A stretch of 64,000 nt of DNA from Leifsonia sp. 1010 (GTDB lineage: Bacteria > Actinomycetota > Actinomycetes > Actinomycetales > Microbacteriaceae). The stretch covers positions 496,001-560,000 of the forward strand of contig NZ_JAVDSL010000001.1 in the NCBI RefSeq assembly GCF_031455295.1, given 5' to 3'. Positions 50,621-59,964 of this stretch are shown here, one piece after another; the stretch's first letter is position 1, and every line of letters starts with the position of its first letter. The position numbers and the translations under genes were made by a program. The notes beneath the pieces are model-generated. The model was given only the letters and a program-made list of their open reading frames with translations, ran no database searches and was not told the DNA's origin.

Positions 50621-53600
50621 CTAGGTGTTACTGATGCGGCGTCGGCGCAGGAAGAGCAGCGCTCCCCCGGCGGCGAGCAGGATGCCCGCCAGGCCGCCGA
50701 CACCCCAGCCGATCGTCGAACCGGTGGAGGCGAGGCCCGCCGTCACCGCCGGGTCGTCGACGCGGTGGCTGGTGGCGCAGTCCGGGTTCTTGTCCGGCGC
50801 GGGGACGCAGAACGCGTCGCCGTCCGGGCTGGTGACGACGTTGGCGATCTGCTTGTCACCGTTCCCGGTGACCACCACCGAGTAGGTCACGGTGACGACC
50901 TGCCCGACGGCGAGGTCACCGGTCCAGGTGAGCGTCGAGCCCGCGCGGGTCACGGTGCCCGAGGTCGCCTTCTGGTCGCCGGCCCACGTCGCATCGTCGA
51001 GCACCTTGCTGAGGTCATCGACGACGTTGCCGCCGGTCACCGGCGCCGCGCCGAACTGGGCGATGGTGAGGGTGTAGGTGATGCGGTCACCGGTCTTCAC
51101 GGCGTGGCCGGACGCGGGGTTCGACGTCTTGGCGAACGTGTAGCTGCCGAACCGGTGCACCGTCTCGCAGTCGGAGGCGGAAGCGCACCCGTCGGAGGTC
51201 ACGACGTTGTCGAGCGTGCCGTCGCCCATCGAGCGCGCATCCTTCACGGTCACCGAGTAGGTGATCTTCGCCACCGCACCGACGCCCAGCGTTCCGGACC
51301 AGGCGAGCGAACTGCCGGTCACCGTCGCCGTCCCCGCATCCGCCGCGACGTCGCCGTTGTAGGTGGCGTCGTCGACGACCTTGCTGAGGTCATCGGCGAA
51401 GGACGCCGCCGACGGGACCGGCCCGCGCTGCGTGACGGTCACCGTGTAGTGGATGACGTCACCCGAGTGCACGACCGAACCGGGAGCCGGGTCGGCGGTC
51501 TTCACGACGGAGTAGCCCGCGATGTCGATGCCGGCCGGGTCGCAGGGGATGGTCGGAGCGATACCCGAGTCCGCCGGGGTGTCGGCGGTGGCGCAGGCCG
51601 TGTTGACGAACGCGCCGCCCGGGAGGGTCTCGTCGAGCACCAGGTCGTACTCGTGCGACTCGGAGGCGCCCGGCGCGAGCGAGGCGATGTGGAAGGCACC
51701 GGCCGTCGGGCTCTTGTCATCCGTCAGGTCGACGTTCGTGAGCGTGCCCTGACCCGTGTTCGTCACGGTGACGCGGTAGTGGACCGTGTCGCCGTAGTGG
51801 AACGCGGGGTAGTCGACTGAGCTGTTGGCGTCGTGCCAGGTGCCGTCGGCCGCCTGCACCTCCTTGAGGATGCTCGCGGAGTAGTAGTTCGCGACACTGA
51901 TGGCGGCGGACGTGCGCATCACGAGTGCGGTGTGGCCCGCGATCGCCTGCGCCCGGTTCACGAGCGTGTCGCCGCCCTTCACGCCGTTCGTCGTGATGTG
52001 GACGCCGAACTGCTGGGTCGCGCCCGGCGCCAGGCTGCCGCCGATCACGCGGACCGCGGTCGGATTCGCCGGCATGGTCGTCGTCCAGCCCGCGGTGTTG
52101 CCGGTCGGGTCGCCCGGGGCCGCGCCGTTCTGCGCGTTCGACGGGTCGTCGGACAGGGTCGTCGGGTCGGCGGTCGTGTAGTACACGGTCGCTCCGAGCG
52201 GGGCGTTCACCGAGGTGAGCGAGTACGAGCCGGAGTACGCGGTGCCGCGTCCATCGCCGTTGTACGGGAGGATGTCGATCGTGTCCGTGAACGGCTGCGT
52301 GATCGGGTCGTAGGACTTCACGGTGACCGTCCACGAACCCGTGCCCATGCCGTCGCCGTTCACGTTCGGGATGAACGGAGCGTCGGCGGTCTTCACCACG
52401 GTGGTGTAGCCGTCCGTGGCGACCGTGACCTGGGCGGCGGCGGACTTCGTGATGCCGCCGTAGCTGGCGCTGACCGAGTTGACGAGGGCGGACCCCGGAG
52501 TCACGGTGCTGTCGGCGACCGCCTGGTAGGTGAGCGCGTGGTCGGCGTTCGTGGTGACGCCGTTCAGGGTCCACGTCAGCACCTGCTGGCCGGAGCCGTT
52601 CGTCGACACCGCCGGCTCGGGGGATGCGGTGCCGGGCACGTAGGTGACGCCCGCCGGCAGCGTGTCGACCAGCTGGTAGCCGTCGACCGTGGCCGGGATG
52701 GCGCCCGCGCCGTTCGCCGAGTAGGTCAGCGTGTAGACGGCCGGGTCGCCCGGGCTGACGACCGAGCGGTCGGCCGACTTGGAGATGGCGGGAGTGGCGG
52801 TCACGATGCGGACCACGTCACGGAAGCCGGTGGTGCAGGGGTAGCGGGAGCCCGCGGTCGGGGTGATGCAGCTCTGTCCGTTCCACCACGCGCTCGTGGC
52901 GCCGAAGTCGATGACCCCGGAGAAGAACGACCAGATGTCGGTGCCCGCGGGGACATTCGGGTTGATCTTCTGATACACGACGGCGGTGATGTTCGACTGC
53001 GCCGACAGCTGCTCGAACTGGCCCTGCGTACCGGTGATGCGCATCGCCTTGACCGTGGTGAGGTCGGCCGGTTGAACGGTTGTCCATCCGGTCGTCGAGC
53101 CACAGTCGAAGGCGTTCGGGTCGTAGCCGGCGCTCGCCGGGTCGACGGTGGGGTCATTGCCGACGTAGTACTCGGCCGTGGCGCCGATGGTGTTGTCGGT
53201 CACGGGCTGAGCCCATCCCCAGCCGGCGTAGGTGACATACCTCGTATCGAGGGCGGAGCACATTCCGACGATTCGATCGTCCGGACGGTCCGTGTGCAGC
53301 TGGTACGCGGTGTCCATGTACTGCCCGACAGTCGTCCCCGCGGAGACCCGGTAGGTGTCGTCCCATGTGGTGCCGCCGCTGTTCGTGTAGCCGCGGCCCC
53401 AGCCGGAGGAATAGACACCCGGCGTCGTCCACGCCTTCGACTCCGCGTTGTTGGACGGGTCGTCCTGGGCCGTCTGCCCGCTGACCGATGTGTAGGTCGG
53501 AGCGTCGGAGTTCAGGACGGCAGAGCCGGAGGATGTCGTGTTGACGCGGATCCAAATCGAGCCAGACGCGAGTGCGACCTGGTCGACAGGAAGGCGGTTC

Positions 53601-54508
53601 CCGGCCGAGTCCAGCGTCGGCGGGTTCGCCGGCGCGTAGTCGATACCCGAGATGGTCAATCGGAACGTGGTCGGGCCGGTCTGTGTGATCGTGCAGTTGC
53701 CTGCCGGGGCGGTCATCTGCGAAGCCGGATGCGTGCCGCCAGACCACGGGTGACCGTTGGCGATCGCCGGGCCGGCGAACGGGGTGCACCCCTGGGCGTC
53801 GACGGAGGTCGCTCCCTGGGCAGACGCGATGTCGAGGTTGTAGATGACGGTCGCCGGCCCGGCCTCGCTTCCCAGCGCCTTGCTCAGCGTCCACTCGTAA
53901 TCGATCAGGAATCCACCGTTGCCCACTGAGTAGGTCGGCGTACCGACACCCCAGCGGATGTCCATCCCGAACGGATTCGTGATGGCGATCGGGCTCAGTG
54001 ACGCGGTCGCGCCGCCGATGCTGCCGTCCGAGGTGATCTGGTCGCCGGTCGCGCCGTCGGCGACGATGGGCGCCTGGATCACCACGGCGGTGCCCTGGTC
54101 GCGCGTCCCGACGTTGCAGACGAGGGTGTGCCCGTCGGCGGAGATACTCGACGCCGGCGTGACGCCGGTGGTCAGACACAGGGAGGGGAGCGCCGTGAAG
54201 CGGCCGTTCTGCGCGGTGATCGTGACCGTCACATTGTCGACCGGCGCATTCGACGGGGCCGGTGCGTCGTCGTTGACGTTGATACGCCACACGCCGGTGA
54301 CCACGTCGCCGCTCTTCACGGTCGTCGGGGTTCCTGGCGCCCAGGAGGCTTCGATCTGGTAGACCGGCGCCGCCATCGCCGGAGCTCCGACAAGGGCCGC
54401 GGCGAGCGCCAGCGTTCCGGCGACCAATGCGGCCAGCCAGCGCCACGGCGAAGCCAGCGCAATTCTTCCCTCGCGGCGGCGGCCGCGCCCATCCTGGTGT
54501 GCAGACAC
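50621..54508 (-). CDS. Large DUF11-repeat surface protein with LAxTG anchor
   Basis: 1295 residues from a GTG with AAGGGGA 7 nt upstream. Arg-rich signal peptide (to about residue 46, AMA-AP), several hundred residues of beta-rich adhesin-like sequence, then DUF11-type repeats such as YSVVKTADPAPGSVVHSGD and YTFAKTSNPASGHAVKTGD. The C-terminus has LASTG, a membrane helix and RRRR. It should be wall-anchored by a class E sortase. A role in adhesion or as surface layer is likely. ATG at 54535 is the alternative start. Confidence 0.8.
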   Translation of the reverse strand: MSAHQDGRGRRREGRIALASPWRWLAALVAGTLALAAALVGAPAMAAPVYQIEASWAPGTPTTVKSGDVVTGVWRINVNDDAPAPSNAPVDNVTVTITAQNGRFTALPSLCLTTGVTPASSISADGHTLVCNVGTRDQGTAVVIQAPIVADGATGDQITSDGSIGGATASLSPIAITNPFGMDIRWGVGTPTYSVGNGGFLIDYEWTLSKALGSEAGPATVIYNLDIASAQGATSVDAQGCTPFAGPAIANGHPWSGGTHPASQMTAPAGNCTITQTGPTTFRLTISGIDYAPANPPTLDSAGNRLPVDQVALASGSIWIRVNTTSSGSAVLNSDAPTYTSVSGQTAQDDPSNNAESKAWTTPGVYSSGWGRGYTNSGGTTWDDTYRVSAGTTVGQYMDTAYQLHTDRPDDRIVGMCSALDTRYVTYAGWGWAQPVTDNTIGATAEYYVGNDPTVDPASAGYDPNAFDCGSTTGWTTVQPADLTTVKAMRITGTQGQFEQLSAQSNITAVVYQKINPNVPAGTDIWSFFSGVIDFGATSAWWNGQSCITPTAGSRYPCTTGFRDVVRIVTATPAISKSADRSVVSPGDPAVYTLTYSANGAGAIPATVDGYQLVDTLPAGVTYVPGTASPEPAVSTNGSGQQVLTWTLNGVTTNADHALTYQAVADSTVTPGSALVNSVSASYGGITKSAAAQVTVATDGYTTVVKTADAPFIPNVNGDGMGTGSWTVTVKSYDPITQPFTDTIDILPYNGDGRGTAYSGSYSLTSVNAPLGATVYYTTADPTTLSDDPSNAQNGAAPGDPTGNTAGWTTTMPANPTAVRVIGGSLAPGATQQFGVHITTNGVKGGDTLVNRAQAIAGHTALVMRTSAAISVANYYSASILKEVQAADGTWHDANSSVDYPAFHYGDTVHYRVTVTNTGQGTLTNVDLTDDKSPTAGAFHIASLAPGASESHEYDLVLDETLPGGAFVNTACATADTPADSGIAPTIPCDPAGIDIAGYSVVKTADPAPGSVVHSGDVIHYTVTVTQRGPVPSAASFADDLSKVVDDATYNGDVAADAGTATVTGSSLAWSGTLGVGAVAKITYSVTVKDARSMGDGTLDNVVTSDGCASASDCETVHRFGSYTFAKTSNPASGHAVKTGDRITYTLTIAQFGAAPVTGGNVVDDLSKVLDDATWAGDQKATSGTVTRAGSTLTWTGDLAVGQVVTVTYSVVVTGNGDKQIANVVTSPDGDAFCVPAPDKNPDCATSHRVDDPAVTAGLASTGSTIGWGVGGLAGILLAAGGALLFLRRRRISNT

Positions 54509-54692
54509 AGCAGCATCCCCTTCGTCCTGCGTCATGGAGCGGCGGAGCACCACCGAGACCGGTGCCCGCCGCGCCAAACGCTAGCGGCGGCCCAGCGGGC
54601 TGCGGCCGGATTTCACCCCGGCTTCACCCCCAGAAAGGACAGATGACCCCCGAACGAGTGACACCTCCACTCGCCCGCTGCGGCACGAGTCG

Positions 54693-55253
54693 TCAGCGGT
54701 GCAGCGGCGGGAGCGAGTGGAGCGGCGACCCGAGAAGGGAGGCGCCCCACAGCGCCGCTGCCACCGTGACGATGAAGCACACCCAGTAGACGGCGGGAAC
54801 GGCTCGACCGCGCGATGCCCGCCGGGCGAGCGACAGGACGAGGAAGCCGCCAACGGCACCGGACGTGTTGAGGATGACGTCGGTGACGTCCGAGCTCCCC
54901 GAGGCGAGCACATACTGGGCCGCCTCGAGAGCGCAGCTCGTCAGCGCCGCGACGAGCGCGACCGGCCAGACGCGCCAGCGCGGCGCGAGTACTCCGAGAT
55001 AGACGCCGAAGGGAACGAACAGGGCGACGTTCGCCAGCATCTCGGAAGGCCGGTTGACGCCGAAGCCCTCGCTCGCGACGAACGGCACGAGCTTGACGGC
55101 GCGCACGCCGTCTCCACTGAAGTCGGGCACGTGGAACTTCCACAGCACGGCCCACACCAGGAGGACGACATACACGACGAACAGCACGGCCGGGAGGGAT
55201 CGCGGAGCGGTGCGCGTCGGACGCGCCGGGCGGAGGGAGAGGGATGCGGTCAC
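54693..55253 (-). CDS. VanZ-family membrane protein
   Basis: 186 residues with about four to five membrane helices. The hallmark N-P-x-E-M-L-x-N-V segment is close to NRPSEMLANVALFVPFG (about 67-83), followed by ALEAAQYVLASGSSDVTDVILNT, the conserved Glu-rich helix of VanZ proteins. Named for teicoplanin resistance, but most members have unknown roles. GTG start. Confidence 0.8.
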   Translation of the reverse strand: MTASLSLRPARPTRTAPRSLPAVLFVVYVVLLVWAVLWKFHVPDFSGDGVRAVKLVPFVASEGFGVNRPSEMLANVALFVPFGVYLGVLAPRWRVWPVALVAALTSCALEAAQYVLASGSSDVTDVILNTSGAVGGFLVLSLARRASRGRAVPAVYWVCFIVTVAAALWGASLLGSPLHSLPPLHR

Positions 55254-55341
55254 CTTCTCGACGCTACGGACCGCTGCCTCGAGGCGAATCAGTCGCTGGT
55301 CGCGACGGTCTACGACCTCCGAGTGATGGTGAGCAGTGACC

Positions 55342-55569
55342 TCAGGGGGCGACCCGCACCCCGTGACCGGCGAAGGTCACCACATCCCCGACCTGCAGTT
55401 GGCGCCCACGCCGGAGCTCGACCTCGCCGTTGACGTCGACATCCCCGTCGGCGATGGCCTCCTTGACGCTCCCGCCGGAGTCGAGGAGTCCGGCGAACTT
55501 CACGAACTGCCCGAGCCGGATGGCGTCGCCGCCGATCGACACGTCCTCGATGGGAGCTGGCTTCTTCAT
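55342..55569 (-). CDS. S4-domain RNA-binding protein (YbcJ-like)
   Basis: 75 residues, a single S4 domain: IRLGQFVKFAGLLDSGGSVKEAI, then GDVDVNGEVELRRGRQLQVGD, with the basic RNA-facing strand. Small stand-alone S4 proteins bind structured RNA or ribosomes. Complete and of normal length. Confidence 0.85.
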   Translation of the reverse strand: MKKPAPIEDVSIGGDAIRLGQFVKFAGLLDSGGSVKEAIADGDVDVNGEVELRRGRQLQVGDVVTFAGHGVRVAP

Positions 55570-55662
55570 CCCCGAATAGTAGGCACGGCGGCCCGGATGG
55601 GGGAAATGGGGAGGCAGAGGAACCGGTCGGGATGGATACGGTATGGCCAGGAGGTGGGTTCG

Positions 55663-55995
55663 ATGGGGTACCTGGCGTACGACGGCTCAGCGCGGGTGTC
55701 TTTCGACGACGTCGTCCTCGCACACCTGGAGGTCGCCATCTTCGCCAAGCTCCAGCGCAAAGAGTCCTTCGCGCTCACCTGGCGGGAGTCGAGGGCCAAT
55801 GGGAGCGGCCGGAGCACGATCTGGCTCGATTCCACGCTCCCCATCCGCTTCCGCTACGACAGCCCGCGGCCTCCGGCGATCAACCGCGAATGGCTGCGCC
55901 GCCTGACCGACGCGGCCAACTCGAACGGAGGCCTCATCGTGCTGGATGAGGACGGCGACCTCTGCGCCGGGACCTCGCACGACCGGGGCATCTAA
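55663..55995 (+). CDS. DUF7882-like protein
   Basis: 110 residues with AGGAGG 8 nt before the ATG. The sequence MGYLAYDG, FDDVVLAHLEVAIFAKLQRK, then ESFALTWRES and a late AANSNGGLIVLDED matches a small family typical of Microbacteriaceae (I recall it as DUF7882). The function is unknown. Confidence 0.7.
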   Translation: MGYLAYDGSARVSFDDVVLAHLEVAIFAKLQRKESFALTWRESRANGSGRSTIWLDSTLPIRFRYDSPRPPAINREWLRRLTDAANSNGGLIVLDEDGDLCAGTSHDRGI

Positions 55996-56016
55996 GACCG
56001 GGCCGCCGCAGCGGCT

Positions 56017-56427
56017 TCACACGGGCAGGACGGCATTGCCGCGTCGCAGCACCGTGCCGCCGAGCCGCACCCAGACGACGCTGACCATCCCCGCGGTGAC
56101 GTCGACGGCGATCGTCGCGGTCGGCTTGCCATCTCGTCGCAGCAGCAGGCCGGGGCGGCCGTTCACGGGCCGCTCGACCACCTCCCGTCCCCGTCGGTCG
56201 CCGAGGCCGTAGGCGAGCAGGAGCGCGGCGTCCTCCACTCCACGCACCACGCGGACCTTCGCCCGATCCCCCTCCCCGGCGTCGACCACGACGGCGACGT
56301 CCGGGTCGAGGAGTCGTCGCAGACGTCGGGCATCGCGGGCAGCGGTGGCGGCGCGCAACTCGCTGACGAGCTGCCGCCTCCGGGTGTGCACCGTGTGCAG
56401 CCACGGCAGCCGCGCTGTCATCGACAT
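56017..56427 (-). CDS. Stand-alone SnoaL-like domain, paralog of the ECF41 C-terminus
   Basis: 136 residues, AAAGG 7 nt before the ATG. The NTF2/SnoaL pattern (LRAATAARDARRLRRLLDPD, VVVDAGEG, VNGRPGLLLRRDG) matches the C-terminal domain of the sigma factor at 58991 and the protein at 62920. Shared anchor points are the D-A-x2-L helix, VVD, NGxxGL and RDG. In ECF41 factors this domain controls sigma activity, so a free copy could compete or bind the same ligand. Confidence 0.7.
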   Translation of the reverse strand: MSMTARLPWLHTVHTRRRQLVSELRAATAARDARRLRRLLDPDVAVVVDAGEGDRAKVRVVRGVEDAALLLAYGLGDRRGREVVERPVNGRPGLLLRRDGKPTATIAVDVTAGMVSVVWVRLGGTVLRRGNAVLPV

Positions 56428-56639
56428 GGGAACGCCTTTCTCTCGCAACGGGTGTGATGGTCCGGCGGCGGGAGGGACCAGCCGTGGTCTGCTTGGCGCA
56501 TACCCGGGGAGCGGGCCGCCTGAAACCCGGTGTTCCCGCTCTTACCTCACGGCTCGACCGGACCGGCGGCCATGTGCAGCCGTCACCCAGTACGACCGGA
56601 CAGGGGGCGCGAATGTGACAGGTGGCACCTCCTCCCCTT

Positions 56640-56667
56640 CGTCACAGAACGGCGGGCCGACCGGTCA
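56640..56667 (+). promoter_or_regulatory. ECF41-type promoter 1 (MFS gene)
   Basis: CGTCACA (56640-56646), a 15-bp spacer and CGGTCA (56662-56667), followed by GAGCCGGTG. It lies about 50 bp before the MFS gene start. The -35 differs by one base from the other two promoters. Confidence 0.65.
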
Positions 56668-56716
56668 GAGCCGGTGCCGGGACCTTCCCGGGATCACGAC
56701 GAATGGACGACGGACG

Positions 56717-58129
56717 ATGACCGGATGGATGACGGCGCCACAGCGAACGGTATTGGCGGTGGCCGTCGTGGCGACGTTCATCGCGTTTCTCGACGGCAGC
56801 GTCGTGACGGTCGCCCTCCCCGCGATCGGGCGGGAGCTGGGAGGCGGCCTTGCCGTCCAGCAGTGGGTGGTGGATGCGTACCTCCTAACGCTCGGGTCGG
56901 TCATCCTGCTCGCCGGGTCGCTCTCCGACCTGTTCGGGCGCCGGCGGGTACTGCTCTGGGGCCTCCTCGGCTTCGCCATCGCCTCGGTCCTGTGCGCTCT
57001 CGCGCCCACCTCGGCGATCCTCGTGATCGCTCGGGGACTCCAAGGCGTCGCCGGCGCCCTGCTCGTGCCGAGTTCCCTCGCCCTGATCCTCGGCGCGTTC
57101 AGCAGCGCAGCGCAGAGTCGGGCGATCGGCGTCTGGACGGCGATCACCTCGCTCGCCAGCATCGCGGGGCCCGTGCTCGGCGGTGTGCTGGTCGACCTCC
57201 TCTCGTGGCGGTGGGTCTTCGCCATCAACCTCCTGCCGATCGCCGTGGCGCTGCTGCTGGTCCGCGCCCTTCCCGCGGTCGCTCCACACCGGCCCGGCGC
57301 CCGGGTGGACTGGGCGGGTGCGGGCCTCGGCGTGCTCGGGCTCGGTCTGCCGGTGTTCGCCCTGATCGAGCATCCGCGATACGGCTGGGGCTCGCCGCTG
57401 ATCCTCGGTTCGCTCGCGGTCGGCGCGGCAGCCCTCGTCGCCTTCCTCCTGCGCGAACGGAGGGCGGCGCAGCCGATGCTGCCCCTCACCATCTTCCGGG
57501 CACGCGACTTCACCGTGGGGAATGTCGCGACGGCCTTCATCTACGGGGGTGTGGCTGTCGGCACCTTCGCGCTCGCGCTGTTCCTCCAGCAGGGAGCCGG
57601 ATATTCGGCGACCCTCGCCGGATTCGCGATGGTCCCGTCCAGCATCGTGCTGATCGCCCTGTCGGCGTACTTCGGCCGCCTCAGCGGCCGGGTGGGGCCA
57701 CGACTGATGATGACCGTCGGGCCGTTGGTCGCGGCCGGCGGGTTCGCTCTGATGCTGCGCATCTCGCGCGACGCCGACTACCTGACCGAGGTGCTGCCTG
57801 CCGTCGTCGTCTTCGGGCTGGGCATGGCGATCACGGTCGCTCCGTTGACGGCGACCATCCTGGGTGCCGTCGATCCGGCACGGTCCGGGATCGCGTCGGC
57901 CGTGAACAACGCGGTGTCTCGTGTCGCCGGCCTCGTCGCGGTGGCCCTCGCCGGTTCGGCGGGCGCGGCGATGTCGGCCGTCACCGGGTTCCACGAGCTT
58001 GCCGGGGCAGCGGCGGTCGCGCTCGCGGCGGGCGGGCTGATCTCGGCGGCCGGTATCCGGAATCCCCGCGGGGTGAGCAGCGAGCCGGTCGAGACGGAGG
58101 TGTCCGGTCACCACGCCCTGCTCCGGTGA
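56717..58129 (+). CDS. DHA2-type MFS drug transporter
   Basis: 470 residues with about 14 membrane segments, as in DHA2 multidrug exporters. Motif A appears as GSLSDLFGRRRVL after TM2, and motif D1-like FLDGSVVTVALPAI in TM1. Export of drugs or toxic metabolites coupled to protons is the usual role. It sits under ECF41 promoter 1. An in-frame ATG 9 nt later is the alternative start. Confidence 0.85.
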   Translation: MTGWMTAPQRTVLAVAVVATFIAFLDGSVVTVALPAIGRELGGGLAVQQWVVDAYLLTLGSVILLAGSLSDLFGRRRVLLWGLLGFAIASVLCALAPTSAILVIARGLQGVAGALLVPSSLALILGAFSSAAQSRAIGVWTAITSLASIAGPVLGGVLVDLLSWRWVFAINLLPIAVALLLVRALPAVAPHRPGARVDWAGAGLGVLGLGLPVFALIEHPRYGWGSPLILGSLAVGAAALVAFLLRERRAAQPMLPLTIFRARDFTVGNVATAFIYGGVAVGTFALALFLQQGAGYSATLAGFAMVPSSIVLIALSAYFGRLSGRVGPRLMMTVGPLVAAGGFALMLRISRDADYLTEVLPAVVVFGLGMAITVAPLTATILGAVDPARSGIASAVNNAVSRVAGLVAVALAGSAGAAMSAVTGFHELAGAAAVALAAGGLISAAGIRNPRGVSSEPVETEVSGHHALLR

Positions 58130-58147
58130 GCCGACTTCGCGCGCGGC

Positions 58148-58175
58148 TGTCACATCCCGAGCACCTGTCCGGTCA
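58148..58175 (+). promoter_or_regulatory. ECF41-type promoter 2 (NmrA-like and sigma genes)
   Basis: TGTCACA (58148-58154), a 15-bp spacer and CGGTCA (58170-58175), followed by GAGCTGGTG. It lies 44 bp before the ATG at 58220 and implies autoregulation of the sigma gene downstream. Confidence 0.75.
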
Positions 58176-58219
58176 GAGCTGGTGACGCGCGGAGCGTCCG
58201 CGCAGAAACGGAGCAGCAC

Positions 58220-58981
58220 ATGAAGATCGTCGCCATCGGCGGAACCGGCCTGATCGGCCGCGGAGTCGTCTCTCGTCTGCAGGAGGCGGGCCACGACGTC
58301 GTCGCCGCATCGCCCTCGACGGGCGTGGACACGGTCACCGGCGAAGGGCTCGCCGCGGTCCTCGAGGGTGCGGACGTCGTCGTCGACACGCCCAACGCGC
58401 CGTCGTTCGAGGACGGCCCGGTGCACGAGTTCTTCGAGCGGTCCGCCACCAACCTCGTCGCAGCCGAGAAGGCCGCGGGCGTCCGCCACCACGTCGTCCT
58501 GTCGATCGTGGGCGCCGACCGCATGCCCGACATCGGCTACATGCGCGCGAAGGTGATGCAGGAGCGCATCGTGCGCGAGAGCGGCGTGCCGTTCACGATC
58601 GTGCGCGCGACGCAGTTCTTCGAGTTCATCGGCGCCCTCGCCGACGGAGCGACGAAGGATGGCACGGCCGTGCTGTCGGACGTGCTGATGCAGCCGATCG
58701 CCGCGGCGGACGTGTCGGCCGCCCTGGCCGAGGTGGCCGTCGCCGCGCCCCTGAACGGGATCGTGGAGGTGGCCGGTCCGGAGCCGCTGCGGCTGGACGA
58801 ACTGGCGCGTCGGCTGTTCTCCGCTACGGGCGATCCGCGGACCGTTTCGACGGATCCCGACGCCGGATACTACGGCGGCCGGGTCGACGACCGCTCGCTC
58901 ACGCCGGGCAACGACCCCGCGATCACCGACCACCGGTTCGGCGGGACGACGTTCTCCCGCTGGCTGGAGGACCGCCACTAG
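58220..58981 (+). CDS. NmrA-like NAD(P)-binding protein
   Basis: 253 residues, an atypical SDR. It starts MKIVAIGGTGLIGRGVVSRL and continues VVLSIVGADRMPDIGYMRAK and FTIVRATQFFEFIG, the NmrA/SDR_a5-like layout, with the Tyr-x3-Lys-like pair Y-M-R-A-K. GGAGCAGC precedes it. ECF41 sigma genes are often linked to such oxidoreductases. It is 9 nt from the sigma gene. Confidence 0.8.
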   Translation: MKIVAIGGTGLIGRGVVSRLQEAGHDVVAASPSTGVDTVTGEGLAAVLEGADVVVDTPNAPSFEDGPVHEFFERSATNLVAAEKAAGVRHHVVLSIVGADRMPDIGYMRAKVMQERIVRESGVPFTIVRATQFFEFIGALADGATKDGTAVLSDVLMQPIAAADVSAALAEVAVAAPLNGIVEVAGPEPLRLDELARRLFSATGDPRTVSTDPDAGYYGGRVDDRSLTPGNDPAITDHRFGGTTFSRWLEDRH

Positions 58982-58990
58982 CATTCGACC

Positions 58991-59881
58991 ATGACGGGGC
59001 CAGTGGAGCAGGACGACCTCGACACCGCCGCGGCGACGTTCGCGGCGGTGCGGCCGCGCCTGTTCGGCATCGCCTACCGGATGCTCGGGACCGTCGCGGA
59101 CGCGGAGGACATCGTCCAGGACACCTGGGAGCGCTGGCAGCGCACCGACCGCTCGGCGGTGCGCGAGCCGGCGGCGTTCCTCGCGACCGCGGCGACCCGG
59201 CTGGCCATCAACCAGGCCCAGTCGGCGCGGGTGAAGCGCGAGACGTACATCGGGCCGTGGCTGCCCGAACCCGTGGACACCAGTGCCGACCCCTCCCTCG
59301 GCGCCGAGCGCGGTGAAGCGCTCGAGTTCGCCGTGCTCGTGCTGCTCGAGAAGCTCACGCCGACCGAACGCGCCGCGTACGTGCTGCGGGAGGCCTTCGA
59401 CTACCCGTACGCGCAGATCGCGGACATCATCCAGGGCTCCGAGGCCTCCGCGCGGCAGCTCGTCAGCCGGGCGCGGAAGCACCTCGCGGAGGAACGGCAC
59501 GTGCGCGAGGTCGACCACGCCCAGCAGAAGCGGATGCTGGAGGCCTTCCTCGACGCCGCACAGTCCGGCGACATCGCCGAGCTGGAGCGCATCTTCACCG
59601 CCGACATCGTCAGCTACTCCGACGGCGGCGGTCTCGCCCGCGCGTCGCGCATCCCCGTCTTCACCCGCGAGACGGTGGCGAAGTACGTCCACGCCTTCGC
59701 CGACCGGTTCTGGGAGGGCACCGTGCGCCTTATCGAGGCCAACGGCGGCCCCGCGGCCGTGCTCGTCCGCGACGGCGCTGTGGTCGCCTTCATCGCGCTC
59801 GACGTCACGGCCGACGGCATCCGCCGCCTCCAGTGGGTGCTCAACCCGCAGAAGCTGGAACGCCTCCCCGTTCCGGCGTGA
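58991..59881 (+). CDS. sigJ: ECF41-type RNA polymerase sigma factor with SnoaL domain
   Basis: 296 residues. Region 2 (FGIAYRMLGTVADAEDIVQD, about 24-43), region 4 (LTPTERAAYVLREAFDYPYA, about 125-144, then SEASARQLVSRARKHL), and a C-terminal SnoaL-like domain. The domain has the family's DGGG motif (YSDGGG) and NPQKL near the end, both features of ECF41. There is no anti-sigma gene, as usual for this group: the C-terminal domain controls activity. It is cotranscribed with the NmrA-like gene from promoter 2. Confidence 0.9.
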   Translation: MTGPVEQDDLDTAAATFAAVRPRLFGIAYRMLGTVADAEDIVQDTWERWQRTDRSAVREPAAFLATAATRLAINQAQSARVKRETYIGPWLPEPVDTSADPSLGAERGEALEFAVLVLLEKLTPTERAAYVLREAFDYPYAQIADIIQGSEASARQLVSRARKHLAEERHVREVDHAQQKRMLEAFLDAAQSGDIAELERIFTADIVSYSDGGGLARASRIPVFTRETVAKYVHAFADRFWEGTVRLIEANGGPAAVLVRDGAVVAFIALDVTADGIRRLQWVLNPQKLERLPVPA

Positions 59882-59894
59882 GATCCCGCCCCGA

Positions 59895-59922
59895 TGTCAC
59901 AAATCGGGATGCTGTCCGGTCA
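59895..59922 (+). promoter_or_regulatory. ECF41-type promoter 3 (NDH-2 / cytochrome b operon)
   Basis: TGTCACA (59895-59901), a 15-bp spacer and CGGTCA (59917-59922), then TAGCGGGTG. It lies 42 bp before the NDH-2 ATG at 59965. Confidence 0.75.
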
Positions 59923-59964
59923 TAGCGGGTGAAGGCACATTCATCGGCCGGACAGGAGGCACTC

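Noticed and set aside
56885-59692. 935-codon minus-strand open frame opposite the MFS, NmrA-like and sigma genes
   Set aside because: Low-complexity Arg/Asp/Glu-rich shadow; three well-recognised genes lie on the other strand.
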